DNA from: Drechmeria coniospora
Taxonomy: Eukaryota > Ascomycota > Sordariomycetes > Hypocreales > Ophiocordycipitaceae
Assembly: GCF_001625195.1 (NCBI RefSeq)
Contig: NC_054390.1
Span: 5,553,222 to 5,617,221, forward strand
Direction: 5' to 3'
Length of the DNA: 64,000 bases
Shown here: piece after piece, positions 23,301 to 35,294 of the stretch
Layout of the letters: every line of letters begins with the position of its first letter
Position numbering within the stretch: the stretch's first letter is position 1
Made by a program: the position numbers and the translations under genes
The notes under the pieces: generated by a model
The model's database searches: none
Seen by the model: the letters and a program-made list of their open reading frames with translations, nothing else
What the model was told of the DNA's origin: nothing

Positions 23301-24526
23301 TCACCTCCGGGGAACCTCTGGTGGTGGGGGGGGAGGATTTCCCGAACGAGGTCAAGAGCAGGCCTGTTCCTTGGCCTTTGGAGTACCGGTGTGAAGTTGG
23401 CAAGCAAGCAAGTACATGTACAAGACGGTGCACGAGACTTCTGCAGGTACTCCGTACGTGTGTGTGCATGCATACGGTGCAGGCATCCGTGCTGGCAAGT
23501 GCTGCAGTACGAGGAAGGCTGTCAATATATCTGCGCCCCGTACAATGACAGGTACAAGATCAAGAGAGGCAAGGGGAATCTCATGACCCCATTCCTCTCC
23601 AAACATGCGCCGATGCCTAAAATAGCAAGGCGTCAGCGACGAATTGTGGACCATGCACTGCGGGCAGCCTGGGTGGCCTGCCGATGACCCCCCCCTCCCC
23701 CCAGCACCGACTAGGCGGCATACAGCGCTCAAGTGTGTGCTTCCGTCTAGTGCAGTACAGGATGTGCTGCGCTGCACCGGTGCGTGCAACTCTCAGGCCT
23801 TTCAGCGACCGAGCAGCGCGCCACGCAGAGCGCCATCCTCAGCCCAGGCCAACCCTTGACGCTAGCATCGGCCGGCGTCCAATCAGCGCTCCTCTTGCCA
23901 GGCCTTTCGCCTCAGGCGTCCCGCTCGCCGCATCGCCCAGTCCCCCCCCCGGGGACCCCCAGTTTTTCTTCTTCTCTCCCTCCAGCGTCTGGCTCGTCCT
24001 CAGTTCCATCCATTGTCCGCTGTGCATGTACATGGTCGAGTTCCTCCGTACCGTACGCTGCCGTACTTATACTGTACCGCACTCGTTCCAAAATCCACGA
24101 CTGCACGCACAAGTCTGCCCGGCCACGACGACCGCTTCCCTCCGCCAACCCTGTGCAACCTACGCTCCTCCGCCCTCCTCTGTCGACCTGGTTCGCCCTC
24201 GTCGTCTGCCTCTCCTCCTCTCCTCCTCTCCTCGTCTTCCCTTGCCTCGAAAACCGAACCGCGGCACGCCCTTCCCGACAGAGTCAACCCTCCCGACCCG
24301 TTGCACGCATGGTTCTGTAGCCGGCACTCAGCTCACCCGTCGCCCGTCGTCGAGGGGCCCTCGAATTTCACCCTCCGGCCGGCCTGAGCTCGACCCGATC
24401 AGCCGCTCCCGTGCCGCCGCCGCGTACGACGACGACGAGTGCTCTGCAAAGGACATCGACGCCCACCAGGACGACCCGTGCGATTCCTCTCTGCGACCGT
24501 GGACTGACGTCCCACCGTCCGCAACC
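20330..24526. other. Gene-poor island with GTAC motifs and an inverted repeat
   Basis: About 4.2 kb with no gene I can support. GTAC-rich patches occur near 21175-21310, 21590-21850, 22370-22445 and 23400-23575. A 15-base inverted repeat is at 21640-21702. From about 23850 to 24526 the plus strand is C/T-rich, which suits the promoter and leader of the transporter starting at 24527. Confidence 0.5.
21640..21702. repeat. 15-base inverted repeat with 33-base spacer
   Basis: ACTCCGTATTCCGTA at 21640-21654 is matched exactly by its reverse complement at 21688-21702. It carries the window's recurrent ACTCCGTA word. The size and form suit a hairpin or a very short MITE-like relic. Confidence 0.9.
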
Positions 24527-26356
24527 ATGGCGATTGCCATGGGCTGGCATAAGCCCGACAATGTCGCAGGCTCGTCAGCGCCAGCCATCATGGTTGGCCT
24601 TTTTGTGGCATCCGGAGGACTGCTCTTCGGATACGACACAGGGTAAGTGACCATCTACGACGCCCCGTCCATTATGCTGATTTACGCCTTCTTCAAGAGC
24701 CATCAACGGAATCCTCGCCATGCCCGAGTTCAAGAATCAGTTCGCCACCACCTGCCAGACAAACGGCCAGCCCGACATATGCCCAAAGGACCTGTCCATC
24801 ATTGTCGCCATCTTGAGCGCAGGAACCGTCGTCGGGTCGCTTCTCGCCGCCCCGGCCGGCGACTCCATCGGCCGCCGCATCACCCTTCTCATCGCCGTCG
24901 GCATCTTTTGCATCGGCGGCATCTGTCAGGCCTGCGCGGACGCCATCCCGCTGCTCCTCGTTGGAAGGTTCGTTCCACCCATCCTTCTCCCCTCCGAACC
25001 CTTCCGTCGCTGACTTGGCGGCACAGGGCCTTGGCTGGCGTCGGCGTCGGCGCCATCTCCGTCCTCGTACCTTTGTATCAATCCGAAATGGCGCCCAAGT
25101 GGATTCGAGGCACCTTGGTGTGCGCCTACCAACTCTCCATCACCATCGGCCTGCTCTCCGCCTCCGTCATCAACATCATAACGGCGAACCGTCCCAACTC
25201 GTCGGCCTATCGGATCCCGCTTGGTCTGCAGATCGCACCCGCCCTCGTCCTCACCGCCGGTCTCCTCGTCCTCCCCGAGACGCCACGGTTCCTGGTGAAG
25301 AAGGGCCGAAAGGAGGAGGCTGGCATATCGCTCAGTCGTCTGCGGCGTCTCGACATCACCCATCCAGCTCTCGTCGACGAGCTCGGAGAAATCGTGGCGA
25401 ATCACCGCTATGAGCTCACGCTCGGCCCGGACACGTACAAGGATGTTTTCGTCGGCACGCCGCACCTCGGCCGCCGCACCTTTACCGGATGTGGCCTGCA
25501 GATGCTGCAGCAGCTGACGGGGATCAACTTCATCATGTACTACAGCACCACCTTCTTCGGCGGCGTCGGCGTCTCCAGCCCGTACACCAAGTCGCTGGTC
25601 ATCAACATCATCAACGTCGTGTCCACCATCCCGGGTCTGTTGATCATTGAATCCTGGGGTCGACGGCGACTGTTGATGGTCGGTGCCATGGGCATGGCCG
25701 TCTGCCAACTCCTCATGGCTTCCTTCAGCGCCGCCGCCGGCCAGGATCTCCAGGACGTTTCCCAGACGATCCTTGTTGTCTTCTGCTCCCTTAACATCTT
25801 CTTCTTCGCCGCCTCCTGGGGTCCCGTCGCCTGGGTCGTCACGTCCGAAATATACCCTCTCAAGATCCGAGCGAAAGCCATGTCGCTATCGACGGCCTCG
25901 AATTGGATCCTAAACTTTGGCATCGCCTACAGCACCCCTTTCATGGTCAGCACGGGACCCGGGAACGCGGGCTTCGGGCCCAAGATCTTCTTCATCTGGG
26001 GCGCCTTCTGCATCTTGGCCGTTTTCTTCGTCTGGTGCATGGTTTACGAGACGAGCAAAATCAGCCTGGAGCAGATTGACGAGATGTACGAGCGCGTCAA
26101 CCATGCCTGGAACAGCAAAACGTTTGAGCCCAGCTGGAGTTTCCAGCAGATCCTCGATGAGGGTTGGTCCCCAAGCGCCGTCGAAGCCAACCACGCCTTG
26201 GAGGCTGTTTCGTCCCATTCGACGGCCGAAAGCACGCTCGGCGACTCCAACTCCTCTACCATCACGATGCATCACAACGATGGGAATGCGTCGCCATCTT
26301 CATTGAATAATAATAAATCGACACCGCCCATGGCGAATGTGGATTTTAGCTATTAG
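24527..26356 (+). CDS. MFS sugar transporter, hexose type
   Basis: Exons 24527-24642, 24698-24967 and 25027-26356 give 571 residues with consistent phases. Sugar porter (PF00083) signatures are all present: GGLLFGYDTG in the first span, DSIGRR in the loop after span 2, PLYQSEMAPKWIRG before span 5, PETPRFL at about residues 212-218, QQLTGIN at 291-297, WGRRRLL in the second half, and WVVTSEIYPLKIRAKAMSL before span 10. The C-terminus has the usual ISLEQIDEMYERV segment. The protein moves a monosaccharide, probably glucose or a related hexose by proton symport or facilitated diffusion, across the plasma membrane. The exact sugar cannot be decided. The start is the ATG in context ACCATGG just before the first span; upstream in-frame sequence is low in conservation-like features. 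Confidence 0.9.
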
Positions 26357-27040
26357 CCGGGACACCGTTGTATCCGCAGGAGCGCTTGCTTGTTTATACA
26401 TCAGCCACCAAACAAGATTCATGTGACATACGGACTTGTATCAGCGACGGAGTTTCGAGCAATTTGTTGGTTTCTTTCTTTTTTGTTTCCCTCAGCGTTT
26501 CAGCGTGCTTCTGGGAAGCTTTTGGATTGCTGCAGGTTGTTGCACCGTTGTGGCTCGGATCGCCTCGCAACACGGCGGATGCGGAGCGCGCGCACGCCCC
26601 TGATTGCTAGAACCTACTTCTTTCATCTCCACTGGCAGCTTGATGACTCGAAAGCGCAGCGAGGAGGCCTGCGTGAGTGCCCATGACGAGATGATGTGGG
26701 CCAATATGAGATATCTTGATAATCTGCAGCAATGCCAGGGATGATTACAAATATACGACAACAATTGTTGAAGACTGGCTTGATACGTTCACGGCCCCCC
26801 TCCCCCCAGCTTCCATGCGTCACCAGAGCTGTAAATCCTGTACGAGACCTTGCATTATCTCTAAATACGAGTAATGATGTTCTCAGCAGGCTATTGGTGC
26901 ATCGCTCCATATTACTCGACAGGCAAGTTGGGCGGTCGTCTTGCCATGCTAGAAAACATAGTAAGTAGTATATGCATATAATATGGTATAACTCAGCGGT
27001 GCAACAGGCATCTGAGAGCGTAACAGCTCTTCTGAGAAAA
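26357..27040. other. 3' flank of sugar transporter, no gene seen
   Basis: Short open frames only. This presumably holds the transporter 3' UTR and the flank upstream of the tRNA. Confidence 0.5.
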
Positions 27041-27126
27041 CTCCGGGTGGTCTAGTTGGTTCATGGCGTCCGACTGTAAATGTTCAGATTATCGGAATGT
27101 CGCGTGTTCGATTCACGCCCTGGAGA
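27041..27126 (+). tRNA. tRNA-Tyr (anticodon GTA) with 11-base intron
   Basis: The acceptor stem CTCCGGG (27041-27047) pairs with CCTGGAG (27119-27125), leaving A as discriminator. The anticodon stem TCCGA pairs with TCGGA (27092-27096) and the GTA anticodon is at 27076-27078. The loop carries an 11-base insertion at about 27080-27090, one base 3' of the anticodon, the canonical nuclear tRNA intron site. Tyr tRNAs of fungi usually carry such an intron. The T arm is GCGTG-TTCGATT-CACGC. A run of seven T at 27134-27140 is a good RNA polymerase III terminator. Confidence 0.93.
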
Positions 27127-27133
27127 TCTCACG

Positions 27134-27140
27134 TTTTTTT
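27134..27140 (+). terminator. RNA polymerase III terminator of tRNA-Tyr
   Basis: Seven consecutive T residues begin eight bases after the tRNA 3' end, the usual Pol III stop signal. Confidence 0.8.
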
Positions 27141-27934
27141 GACCCGCTTGTTGGTGGGTTGAAGTTTTTTTGCCACCCGAACGAAAGAACTAGAAGTCAC
27201 GGATGTACAGTAAGTAGGTAATAAGTAATACTGTGCTTGTGCAGGGTATTGGAGGTACTTACTACACTTCCATGTACAACTACTTAAGTAAGTAATACAT
27301 ACGGAGTACGGAGTAATACTTAATACTCCGTAATCACAGTAGCGAGTGCATGTAGTAAGTACATGTATAAATAAAACCTTGCAGTATGATCATCAATACA
27401 CCTACATCCAGTATATACTGTACTTGCACAGCTGTGGCATCGGAGATTTATTGAGCCTCTCCACCGTCTTACGCATTTCATTCAAGTCAATTCTTCATGT
27501 TGCGCCTTGCTGGGAACAAAGTGTTCAAGGACCGAGTAACTGCTTCCCCAGAAGTACAATATTGTTTGTATCTTCAACATCTCCCTCCCATACTCTTGAA
27601 CGTGACCGATGTGAGGACGATCCAATACAAAATGACTATTGAAGTATCGAATATGCAAGTTCATGTCGAACACAATCTAGCATTGGTTTGAAATTAAGCT
27701 TATTTTCTCATAAAATAGTCATTAACAGGTGGATTTCGTTTGCTCCAGTTGCCAGGGAATCTGAGCTGATGGTTCAACGTACATACTCCCATGTCAACCG
27801 CATGATAAAGCGAAGGGGTAATTTTCTGCCTGAATAACTCGGGGGAAACAGGAATGGAAGTAGCCTGCGATCATCACAAAGTCAAGATGATACGAAACAT
27901 GTTGCGCCAATGCTGGGCATCTAAACCGAGGTCA
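27141..27934. other. Intergenic region with GTAC cluster and inverted repeat
   Basis: A dense block of AGTAAGTA, GTACTT and CGGAGTA motifs lies at about 27205-27370, with a TACGGAGTA/TACTCCGTA inverted repeat at 27307-27332. The rest is comparatively AT-rich with no supported gene. Confidence 0.5.
27307..27332. repeat. Inverted repeat TACGGAGTA / TACTCCGTA with 8-base spacer
   Basis: Nine-base perfect arms at 27307-27315 and 27324-27332, in a GTAC-rich block just downstream of tRNA-Tyr. Confidence 0.9.
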
Positions 27935-28471
27935 CTACGAGTGTCGTCGCCGCTGCATAAGCGCCCTCTTCAGGATGGCAAGCTCCATGTCCATAGAGTT
28001 GTAGTTGGCATAGTGGGCGACAAAGTTATCAGGGGCATTGACGTCGTCCATTTCCTCATCTCCATCGATGCTCTCCTCGCCCTTACAGGACAGCTTTGGC
28101 CCTGCCTTTAGGTTCTCCAATTCGCCGTCATTGCGCTTCTTCGGCTGCGACAACTTTGCAAATGCTGACGACTTGTGTTTTTTTTCGTCCGAAGAGGTTG
28201 CCATGGCTCTATCCCGCTCGGTCCGAGACCATGAGCTTACACCAAGTTGCTGGTTCTGCGCATCGGCCCGGGCAGCCCACTCTGCGAAGCCGGTGCTGTG
28301 AGCAATGTTCACAAAGGATGACTCAAAATTACATCTTGACTGGCCAGCGTCGGCAGAGACGGTTGTGTGAGTGGTGCTGAGGTCATTGACTGGATTCATG
28401 GCAGTTGGGCGACTCGGTCGTTTCATTCTGTTGTCTATCACGAAAGTAAGATATCTGTGATGTTGGCTCAT
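27935..28471 (-). CDS. Hypothetical protein, possible remnant or small gene
   Basis: An open frame of 178 codons whose composition differs from the Arg/Pro/Ser-rich shadows nearby. It has mixed charged helices (KKHKSSAFAKLSQPKKRNDGE), an acidic patch (EESIDGDEEMDDVNAPDN) and an aliphatic C-terminal segment (MDMELAILKRALMQRRR). No domain is recognised. A second ATG at 28426 (MKRPSRP) may be the true start, since an acceptor-like CAG lies just upstream. Codon usage is less C-ending than in the confident genes, so it could be a recently acquired gene, a decayed gene or chance. Confidence 0.35.
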   Translation of the reverse strand: MSQHHRYLTFVIDNRMKRPSRPTAMNPVNDLSTTHTTVSADAGQSRCNFESSFVNIAHSTGFAEWAARADAQNQQLGVSSWSRTERDRAMATSSDEKKHKSSAFAKLSQPKKRNDGELENLKAGPKLSCKGEESIDGDEEMDDVNAPDNFVAHYANYNSMDMELAILKRALMQRRRHS

Positions 28472-31400
28472 GTGCGAGCTTCATACCCATCTGGACGAAT
28501 TGTTAGACACAGGTGATCAAGATGGTAGAGGTGACCCGAGACATGGACGAGGGTGCGGTCCAGCGATCCTATTTTACTAGCAGGACGCATAAGGGAGGAT
28601 CACAGAGGAAGGAAATGACAACGGAAGAGTGCCTCACTGAACAGGATGGATATAGCCCACACATTAACTTATGCAGGTAAACAGGGAAGGTATGTGTGAT
28701 AGTTTGCTGTGCAATGCCAAGGTCATTGTGTTAAAAGCCGGTACTTTGGCAGATCAACAAAGGTAGACATGTGGAGTGAAAAGGATGACGAAGTGAAAAT
28801 GAGTCTGCATCGACCTACAATGTAACGTTTCAAACGCTTACCGGGAGACTGCTACGATGACAGTTGAATGATATTGGATGCCAGGCAATGCTGAAAGTTG
28901 TCAACTACGCAGCTGGCAATGGGTGGCAGGCGACGATACTGAACAAGAAAGACAAGACCGTTGATGATAGTTTTGAGTAGTCAGCAGGTAAGTTTGGTAA
29001 GATTCGACTCAAAGACAAGAGACAGCACACGTATTGAGGAGTGTGTGTGATCAGACACTTCATAGAAGGAGCAGTTTTGTGGAATACAGCACGAGATCGG
29101 GTTTGAATGTGGAGGGTCGAGGGCGAGAGGCTGGGCCGCAATATGTATATAATGCGTCGGCAACTTGACCTGACAGCGCAGCACATCAGCAAAAGGTATG
29201 CGGTATGCGGACCGCGGTGGAAAGGGTCAAGTATACGAGGCCGTGGTTTCGGCTGCGGGGGTTGAGGACTCGACATGAGTTGATTCGGCCGAGGTCCGTA
29301 ATCGCTCGAACATATTGTACCACGGCGCACGGGGTAGGACAGACAAAAGCCGATGGGTTGCCATGTACCAGCAACGCGTCGTAGCCGTAACCGTGGTGCG
29401 CTTCTGGGATATGCGATCCCGATATTGCGCCCGTCGGTCCGTCCACCTGGATCATTGCCAGTGTGTATGCGGTTGGGCATCTGCAAGCGGCGAGGAGAAG
29501 TTGAACATGCAAGGTGAGGAGGAGATGAGGATAGCAGGGCGGCCAGCGCAATGCACCGGTGGAAGGGATCGCAAGGCAGTGCGGCTCGGGGGTTGGAGGT
29601 CGGTCCGTGCTGTCGGTGCGGGCCAGGCCAAACGCCGTCGTGAGGAGGCTCAAGACTCTGGAGGGCCATCGGGGCCGAGACAGCCATCGGCAGCAAGCGT
29701 CGTCGGTCGCCATCGGCCGCCGGAACGCGTGACTGGCACTGGGGCTTCCTGGTCGGCGATAATCCGCGGCTCGGCGTCCTCGAAGGCATGTATACCATAC
29801 TTGCATGTACTCGGAACGAAACTTGGTTGAGCGTGGGCATCGGCTACCGTGCGAGCCAACAGACGACGAAACAGCCAGGGTAGGTGCATTTGCGTGCCGG
29901 AAGCATGCTTGCCACCTATCGAGTTGGATCGTTCGGATGGGCATGCGCAGTCCTGTATCGACCGACAGGGGTGGGTAATTAGGTGGGTTGCTGCCGGCTG
30001 CCGGCTGTCATGCTGCCATACCGCGACACTGCGGCACTGCTGACGAGGGACCGAGAGAGAAAGTCGCTCCTGAGACGAATAAATGGCGTTGGCCGTTGTA
30101 CGAGTAAGTCATCTCGACGTGCTGCGTCCCTCTTCGCCCGGTGACGAGGAAAGTTGGGCGGGTGTGGCGATGGGATGCATGCAAGTGCTGCTATTTGCAC
30201 CGTCATGTCCTGAAGTGCCGCGTCCAGCGAACTGGTCAAAGCATTGATGCATGAGCGAAGACTTTACACCGTTCCACAAACTCCATCGTCGCCGAGGGTA
30301 TCCAAGACATGTCTCTCGGTGGAGGTTGATATGTCTGTGGGAGGGCATGGCTCCCTAGCCCAACTTGCTCCCGCATCCATCCCGAGGCATCCATGCCGAA
30401 GCAGGACGGCGGTACGACTCGATAATGTCGGAGAAGACCTGTCCATGGCCCTCACACCGCATATCGGCGGCTGGGCGAGTTGCCACCAAACGATGTACGG
30501 AGCTCGCCTGGTGCCCCATGCGAACATCTGTGGCTTCTTCACCCGCATCTGGACACGGATGAGGACTGTGATTTGGGCAAGCCACGTTGCGATGGATCGT
30601 CGAGCTTGCCCGGTCTGCGTTTGACATTGTTCCGTTGGCCGGTGTGGGTGAGAAACGGGGGGGGGGGGGGGGCAATTCGAGTCGGCGCAGTGACTTGACA
30701 CGCCAGCATCCCGGCGGAAACGTTGTCGGCCCAACAGATCGTATGCAGAGGGCATTATATCGCCGAAGCATGTACTCCGTACGGAGTACATGCATACATG
30801 TTTGAACATGTACATGTCCGTGGGCTAGGATCCGAGTTTGGTTCATCTTTGGCACAAGTGATTTCTCTATCGCGTTTCCTCTCACCAGCATGTTCTGTGC
30901 GGAGGAACAAAAGCGCCGTCGACACGGGCACAGGCGTGGGCACGGGGTTGAGCACGTGCTACATCGATTGATACCGCTCCTTCTTCCAACCTCCATGTGT
31001 AGCTACATGTATGTCCTTGGACCTTGCTTCTACTAGTTTTTCATTTTCTTCAAGCACTGGCGCGTCAGTCTTGGTCCAACAAGGCCAACCCAGTATACAT
31101 GATCCTTCGTTCACATACAAGTGTGTGCACCGACACCAGGACCTGCAACGAATCCGCACATGCAATGCCCGATACCGTCGTCTCATCCAGCGTCCAACAC
31201 AACCCGGAAACTAGGTGAATTGGCCCCGCCCCCCTGCTGGCATGTACGTGTACATGCCGAAGAAATTGCAGATGAGCATGCAGATGAACATGCAGAGCGA
31301 TGTATGTGTATCTGTATGTGCATCTGAACGTGCTGAGGGGCTGTTGCGGCAACACCAGACGACAGTTATCACCGCATACTGTACAGATTAACACCGACCC

Positions 31401-33035
31401 GACAATAAAGCGCTCGCTAAACGATTTGGGGCGGCTATACACAACCCTCTCTCGACATGGACATTACAATACAAGTGGCTGCAGAGGTTGGGCACGGGAG
31501 GAGGAGGGAATTTCATGCCCAAGAACCAGACTTGCCCCGGCCGCTCAGTGCAACGTTTTCCTTGACGTTGTGTTCCGAAGAATCGAGGCAACCCAACAAC
31601 ACGATCCAAATCCCTGCAGCGTGTTCTCGGCATGTTTTAATATAAGTCATCCGGCGGCCGCAAAACCCGCCCCACGGCGCATCGCATTGGCGTGCAAGGG
31701 CGTACGACCTGAGAATAACATGGAAACGCTAGAGGCGGTGGCAGGTGGCCAAACCATGGATTAGTCCTTTCGTCTGGTCACTGTCGTGATGTGGATTTGA
31801 CTTTGTCCCTGCGGCGAGATGATATCTCGGCTTCACCAAGAGCCAGTTGACACGCCGGCTGCGATCTCCGTCTTTGAGGGTCATGGCCGGTCTTGACTGA
31901 TCAAACTTGTCGACGCGATTCGCTGCTGGGCCCCGGAAGTACCCATACGATCGTTTCTGTGTCGCATCTGGCAGGTCTGTTCTTGTTTTTGCTAACGTTG
32001 CGGACCGAAATGTCGTGGTGGCATCGCACCCCCACTGGTCATGATGGGGACGGCATCGACTCGCGCGTGCCATGACGCATCGAGTGAACAATGCCACCAT
32101 TTACCGGGAATCCCTTCATACCTCTACAAAATCATCCTGCCAGTTCCGTGATTCTCTGCATCGAGATGATCGAGAGTCAAGGAGTACGAAGGAGACTGGC
32201 AACTGTTGGTGGACCATATCGGTGCGACTGACGTGGTTCACAACGACGCAACGTCTGTTTCTTGAATATGAGAACAATTTCAAATCTCTGCACTCACTGA
32301 AGACTAGGAGGAAGACAGTTCACTTGTCGTTGATGCACAGCAAAGCGGCATGGCCGTGCCATTTTGAGCTCTCCATTTTATGGTACTTTATTTTGTACGC
32401 TTCCTCGCGTTCGCGCATCGAACGGCCATAGCCGTAAAAAGTAAGCACTCGTACTCCCACCCACCACCAGCTGACAACGGAAGACATGCAATGCAAATTT
32501 TGATAAATTATCCTCCGCCGTAGTTTGCTGGCGATATGTAGCACGAGTCTTAGTTCAATAACAAGAAAGTATTGCTCCGTACACCTCGGAAGCAATTAAG
32601 CATAGCCTAATACAAGTACTTGTAGCACAACGGATAGGTCTTAGCGCGTGCAAGTACCTACAAGTGCCAGCAAAGAACAGATGTGTACTTACAACTATAA
32701 GTACTTGTACGAGAGAATGGAGCAAGTACAGTATTGCTACAAGGTATTAATACAGTAGGTTAGTGCTGTACTTGAATGTCGTGTACAGCACAAAGTACAG
32801 AGTTCGGGCTTGAGCTTCAGGGGGCCACTCCGCCCCGCCGATGCCTCGCAACAAATCTTGCGAGTTTCGACACGTTCCAGCAACAGCGAGCATCACACCT
32901 TTTCATCCATCGTCGATACCGCGTCCCATCATCGCCTCCAGTCCGCTCGACGACCGTCCATCATCACAATGACATGATACCGTCCCCCCGAACATCTTCA
33001 CTCACCCACAAGCCCCCCCATCGACGGCCGCAACG
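28472..33035. other. Gene-poor island
   Basis: About 4.5 kb without a supported gene. It holds a 26-base perfect palindrome (30768-30793), a G run near 30657-30672, and GTAC-rich patches around 31220-31330 and 32590-32800. Open frames on both strands (for example 28905-29840 minus) lack domain-like composition. The last ~200 bases, before GUP1, are C-rich with CATC triplets, as in other leaders here. Confidence 0.5.
30768..30793. repeat. 26-base perfect palindrome built on ACTCCGTACGGAGT
   Basis: The left arm GCATGTACTCCGT is followed without spacer by its exact reverse complement. The centre is GTAC. The same ACTCCGTAC/GTACGGAGT word recurs as partial arms in many intergenic regions of the window. 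Confidence 0.95.
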
Positions 33036-35058
33036 ATGGGCGCGACGTCGTTTCTTCGTCAAGTCTACGATCTCGACACACTCGACACTCGCTTCACCAA
33101 TACCTCCTCTGTCCCCTACCAAACCGTCATCGACGCGCGCACCGACCCGGCGGCGAAAAAGGAGTCGTCGGCCAAAGGACAGCCTCGCACCCAGCCGTCA
33201 AGATGGCAGACGTCCGAGTTCTACCTCTACTACCTCGTTTTCGTCTTGGCCGTACCCGTCATGTTCTGGATCCCCTACAGCGTCTCGCGCCGTATGTTGG
33301 CTTTTTCTTGACCGATGACAGGACGCTTGCTGACGCGACAAAAAGCATCGGATCCGAGATACCACAAGTTTGAGGAGCACTTGTCCGACGGCTGGATCCC
33401 TGGGCGCAAGGTGGACATATCCGATGCCCAGTACCACACTTTTCGAGGCAACCTCCCGTACATGGGTGCGCTGCTGCTTTGCCATCCGGTCCTGAGAAGA
33501 GCGTGGGACTTTGCTTGCCAAAAGCCCGGGCAGAAGGTGCCGACCGGTTCGGCGCGTCTGGAGCAGCGGGCGTCGTTTGACTTTGCCTTTGCCTTGCTGT
33601 ACCTCCTCATCCTGCACGGCGTCTCTGCTTTCAAGGTGCTGGCCATTCTGTGCATCAACCATCAGATTGCCATGAAGCTGCCTAGGAAGTACATTCCCGT
33701 CGTCACCTGGCTGTTCAACGTCTCGACCCTCTTCGCCAACGAGCTTACCGAGGGCTACAGGCTGAGCAGGTTGGCGAGGCACGTTGCCGGCCCCGACTCG
33801 GCGCTGGTGCATTGGGGCACCTGGCTGGACGGATACGGCGGCCTCCTGTCGCGGTGGGAGGTCCTCTTCAACATTACCATCCTGCGCCTCATCAGTTTCA
33901 ACATGGACTACTACTGGAGCATCGAGAAGCAAAGTGCCAACTCGTTGGAGGTAAGGCAACCACAACGACCCGCTTGACGCCGTGAGAAGGGGGGGGGGCC
34001 AGAGCGCAGCTGATGTGCCCAAGAAGAAGCAGTTAGATCCGGCGAACCTTTCGGAGCGAGACCGGATCTCCATGCCGGCGGCGGTGCACGAATTTACCTT
34101 TCGCAACTACCTCGCCTATGCCATCTACGCGCCGCTTTACCTCGCCGGTCCCATCTTGACCTTTAACGACTACATCGCGCAGATGAAGCACCGTGCCGCG
34201 AGCATCGAGCGGCCTCGAACGCTGCGCTACGGCGTCCGCTTCATCTTGGTCCTCCTCGCCATGGAGCTCGTGCTGCACTACGACTACGTCGGGGCCATCA
34301 GCAAGGCGGCCCCGATATGGAGCGACTACTCGCCCGCGCAGCTCAGCATGCTGTCGTTTTTCAACCTCCACATCATCTGGCTCAAGCTGCTCCTCCCCTG
34401 GCGTCTCTTCCGTCTGTGGGCCCTCATCGACGGCATCGACCCGCCCGAGAACATGGTCCGCTGCGTGAGCAACAACTACAGCACCCAGCTGTTCTGGCGC
34501 GCGTGGCATCGTTCGTACAACCGTTGGCTGATCCGGTACATATACATCCCTCTCGGCGGCTCCTCCTTCCGCAACTGGAGGGCCACGGCCAAGTCCATCA
34601 TGACGATGCTGCTCGTCTTCACCTTTGTCGCCCTGTGGCACGACATCCAGCTGCGGCTGCTCATCTGGGGCTGGCTGATTGTGCTCTTCATGATGCCCGA
34701 GTGGATCGCCGCCTACCTATTCCCCAAGCGGAAGTGGGAGAGCAGGCCGACCGAGTACCGGATGCTCTGCTGCGTCGGCGCCGTCGTGAACGTGCTGATG
34801 ATGATGGCCGCCAACCTCGTCGGCTTCGCCGTCGGCCTGGACGGGCTGGAGAGCATCGTCAAGGGCATCCTGCACGACTTTTCGGGTAAGCGACGGCCCC
34901 TGGGACGTGGCCATTCCGCGCGCGTGGCATTGTGACTAACGCGGAGCATAGGTGTCGTGTTCCTCGTCGTCGCGTGCTCGTGTCTCTTCGTGGGCGTGCA
35001 AGTCATGTTTGAGATTCGCGAGGCGGAGAGGCGCAAGGGGGTCACTGTCAAGTGTTGA
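33036..35058 (+). CDS. GUP1-like membrane-bound O-acyltransferase (MBOAT)
   Basis: Exons 33036-33291, 33346-33950, about 34003-34885 and 34952-35058 give 616 residues (yeast Gup1 is 560). It is a multi-pass ER protein. The N-terminus (FLRQVYDLDTLDTRF) and first span precede SDPRYHKFEEHLSDGWIPGRKVD, typical of Gup1/HHAT-type MBOATs. The core includes FRNYLAYAIYAPLYLAGPI, the NMVRCVSNN and FWRAWHRSYNRWLIRYIYIP stretch, and the essential MBOAT histidine in VALWHD (about residue 500). In yeast Gup1 remodels GPI anchors by adding a long acyl chain to the lyso form, which affects lipid-raft and wall protein sorting; it was first described through glycerol uptake. The third-exon acceptor could instead be 21 bases downstream (AAG); both keep the frame. 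Confidence 0.93.
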
Positions 35059-35294
35059 TTGCTCCATGCACATCACACGCATCGCGCGGAGCGTGCAGCC
35101 GCCGCGCCGGTAGCACGGTTGGCGGGACGGCTGGTTCCACCAAGCGTGGACGTGCAAGTACACTACTGTAGTCGGGAGCCATGAACATTCTTTTTCCAAT
35201 CCAATCCTTCCCACGGGGTATCTTGCCGTCACGACTCACGACCGACGGATCGACAGCCGTCCTCCTTGTCGGTCCCTGCATGCTCCCCCTCACG

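Noticed and set aside
28905..29840. 311-codon open frame on the minus strand
   Set aside because: Pro/Arg/Ser/Cys-rich with no domain; the opposite strand is equally open nearby.
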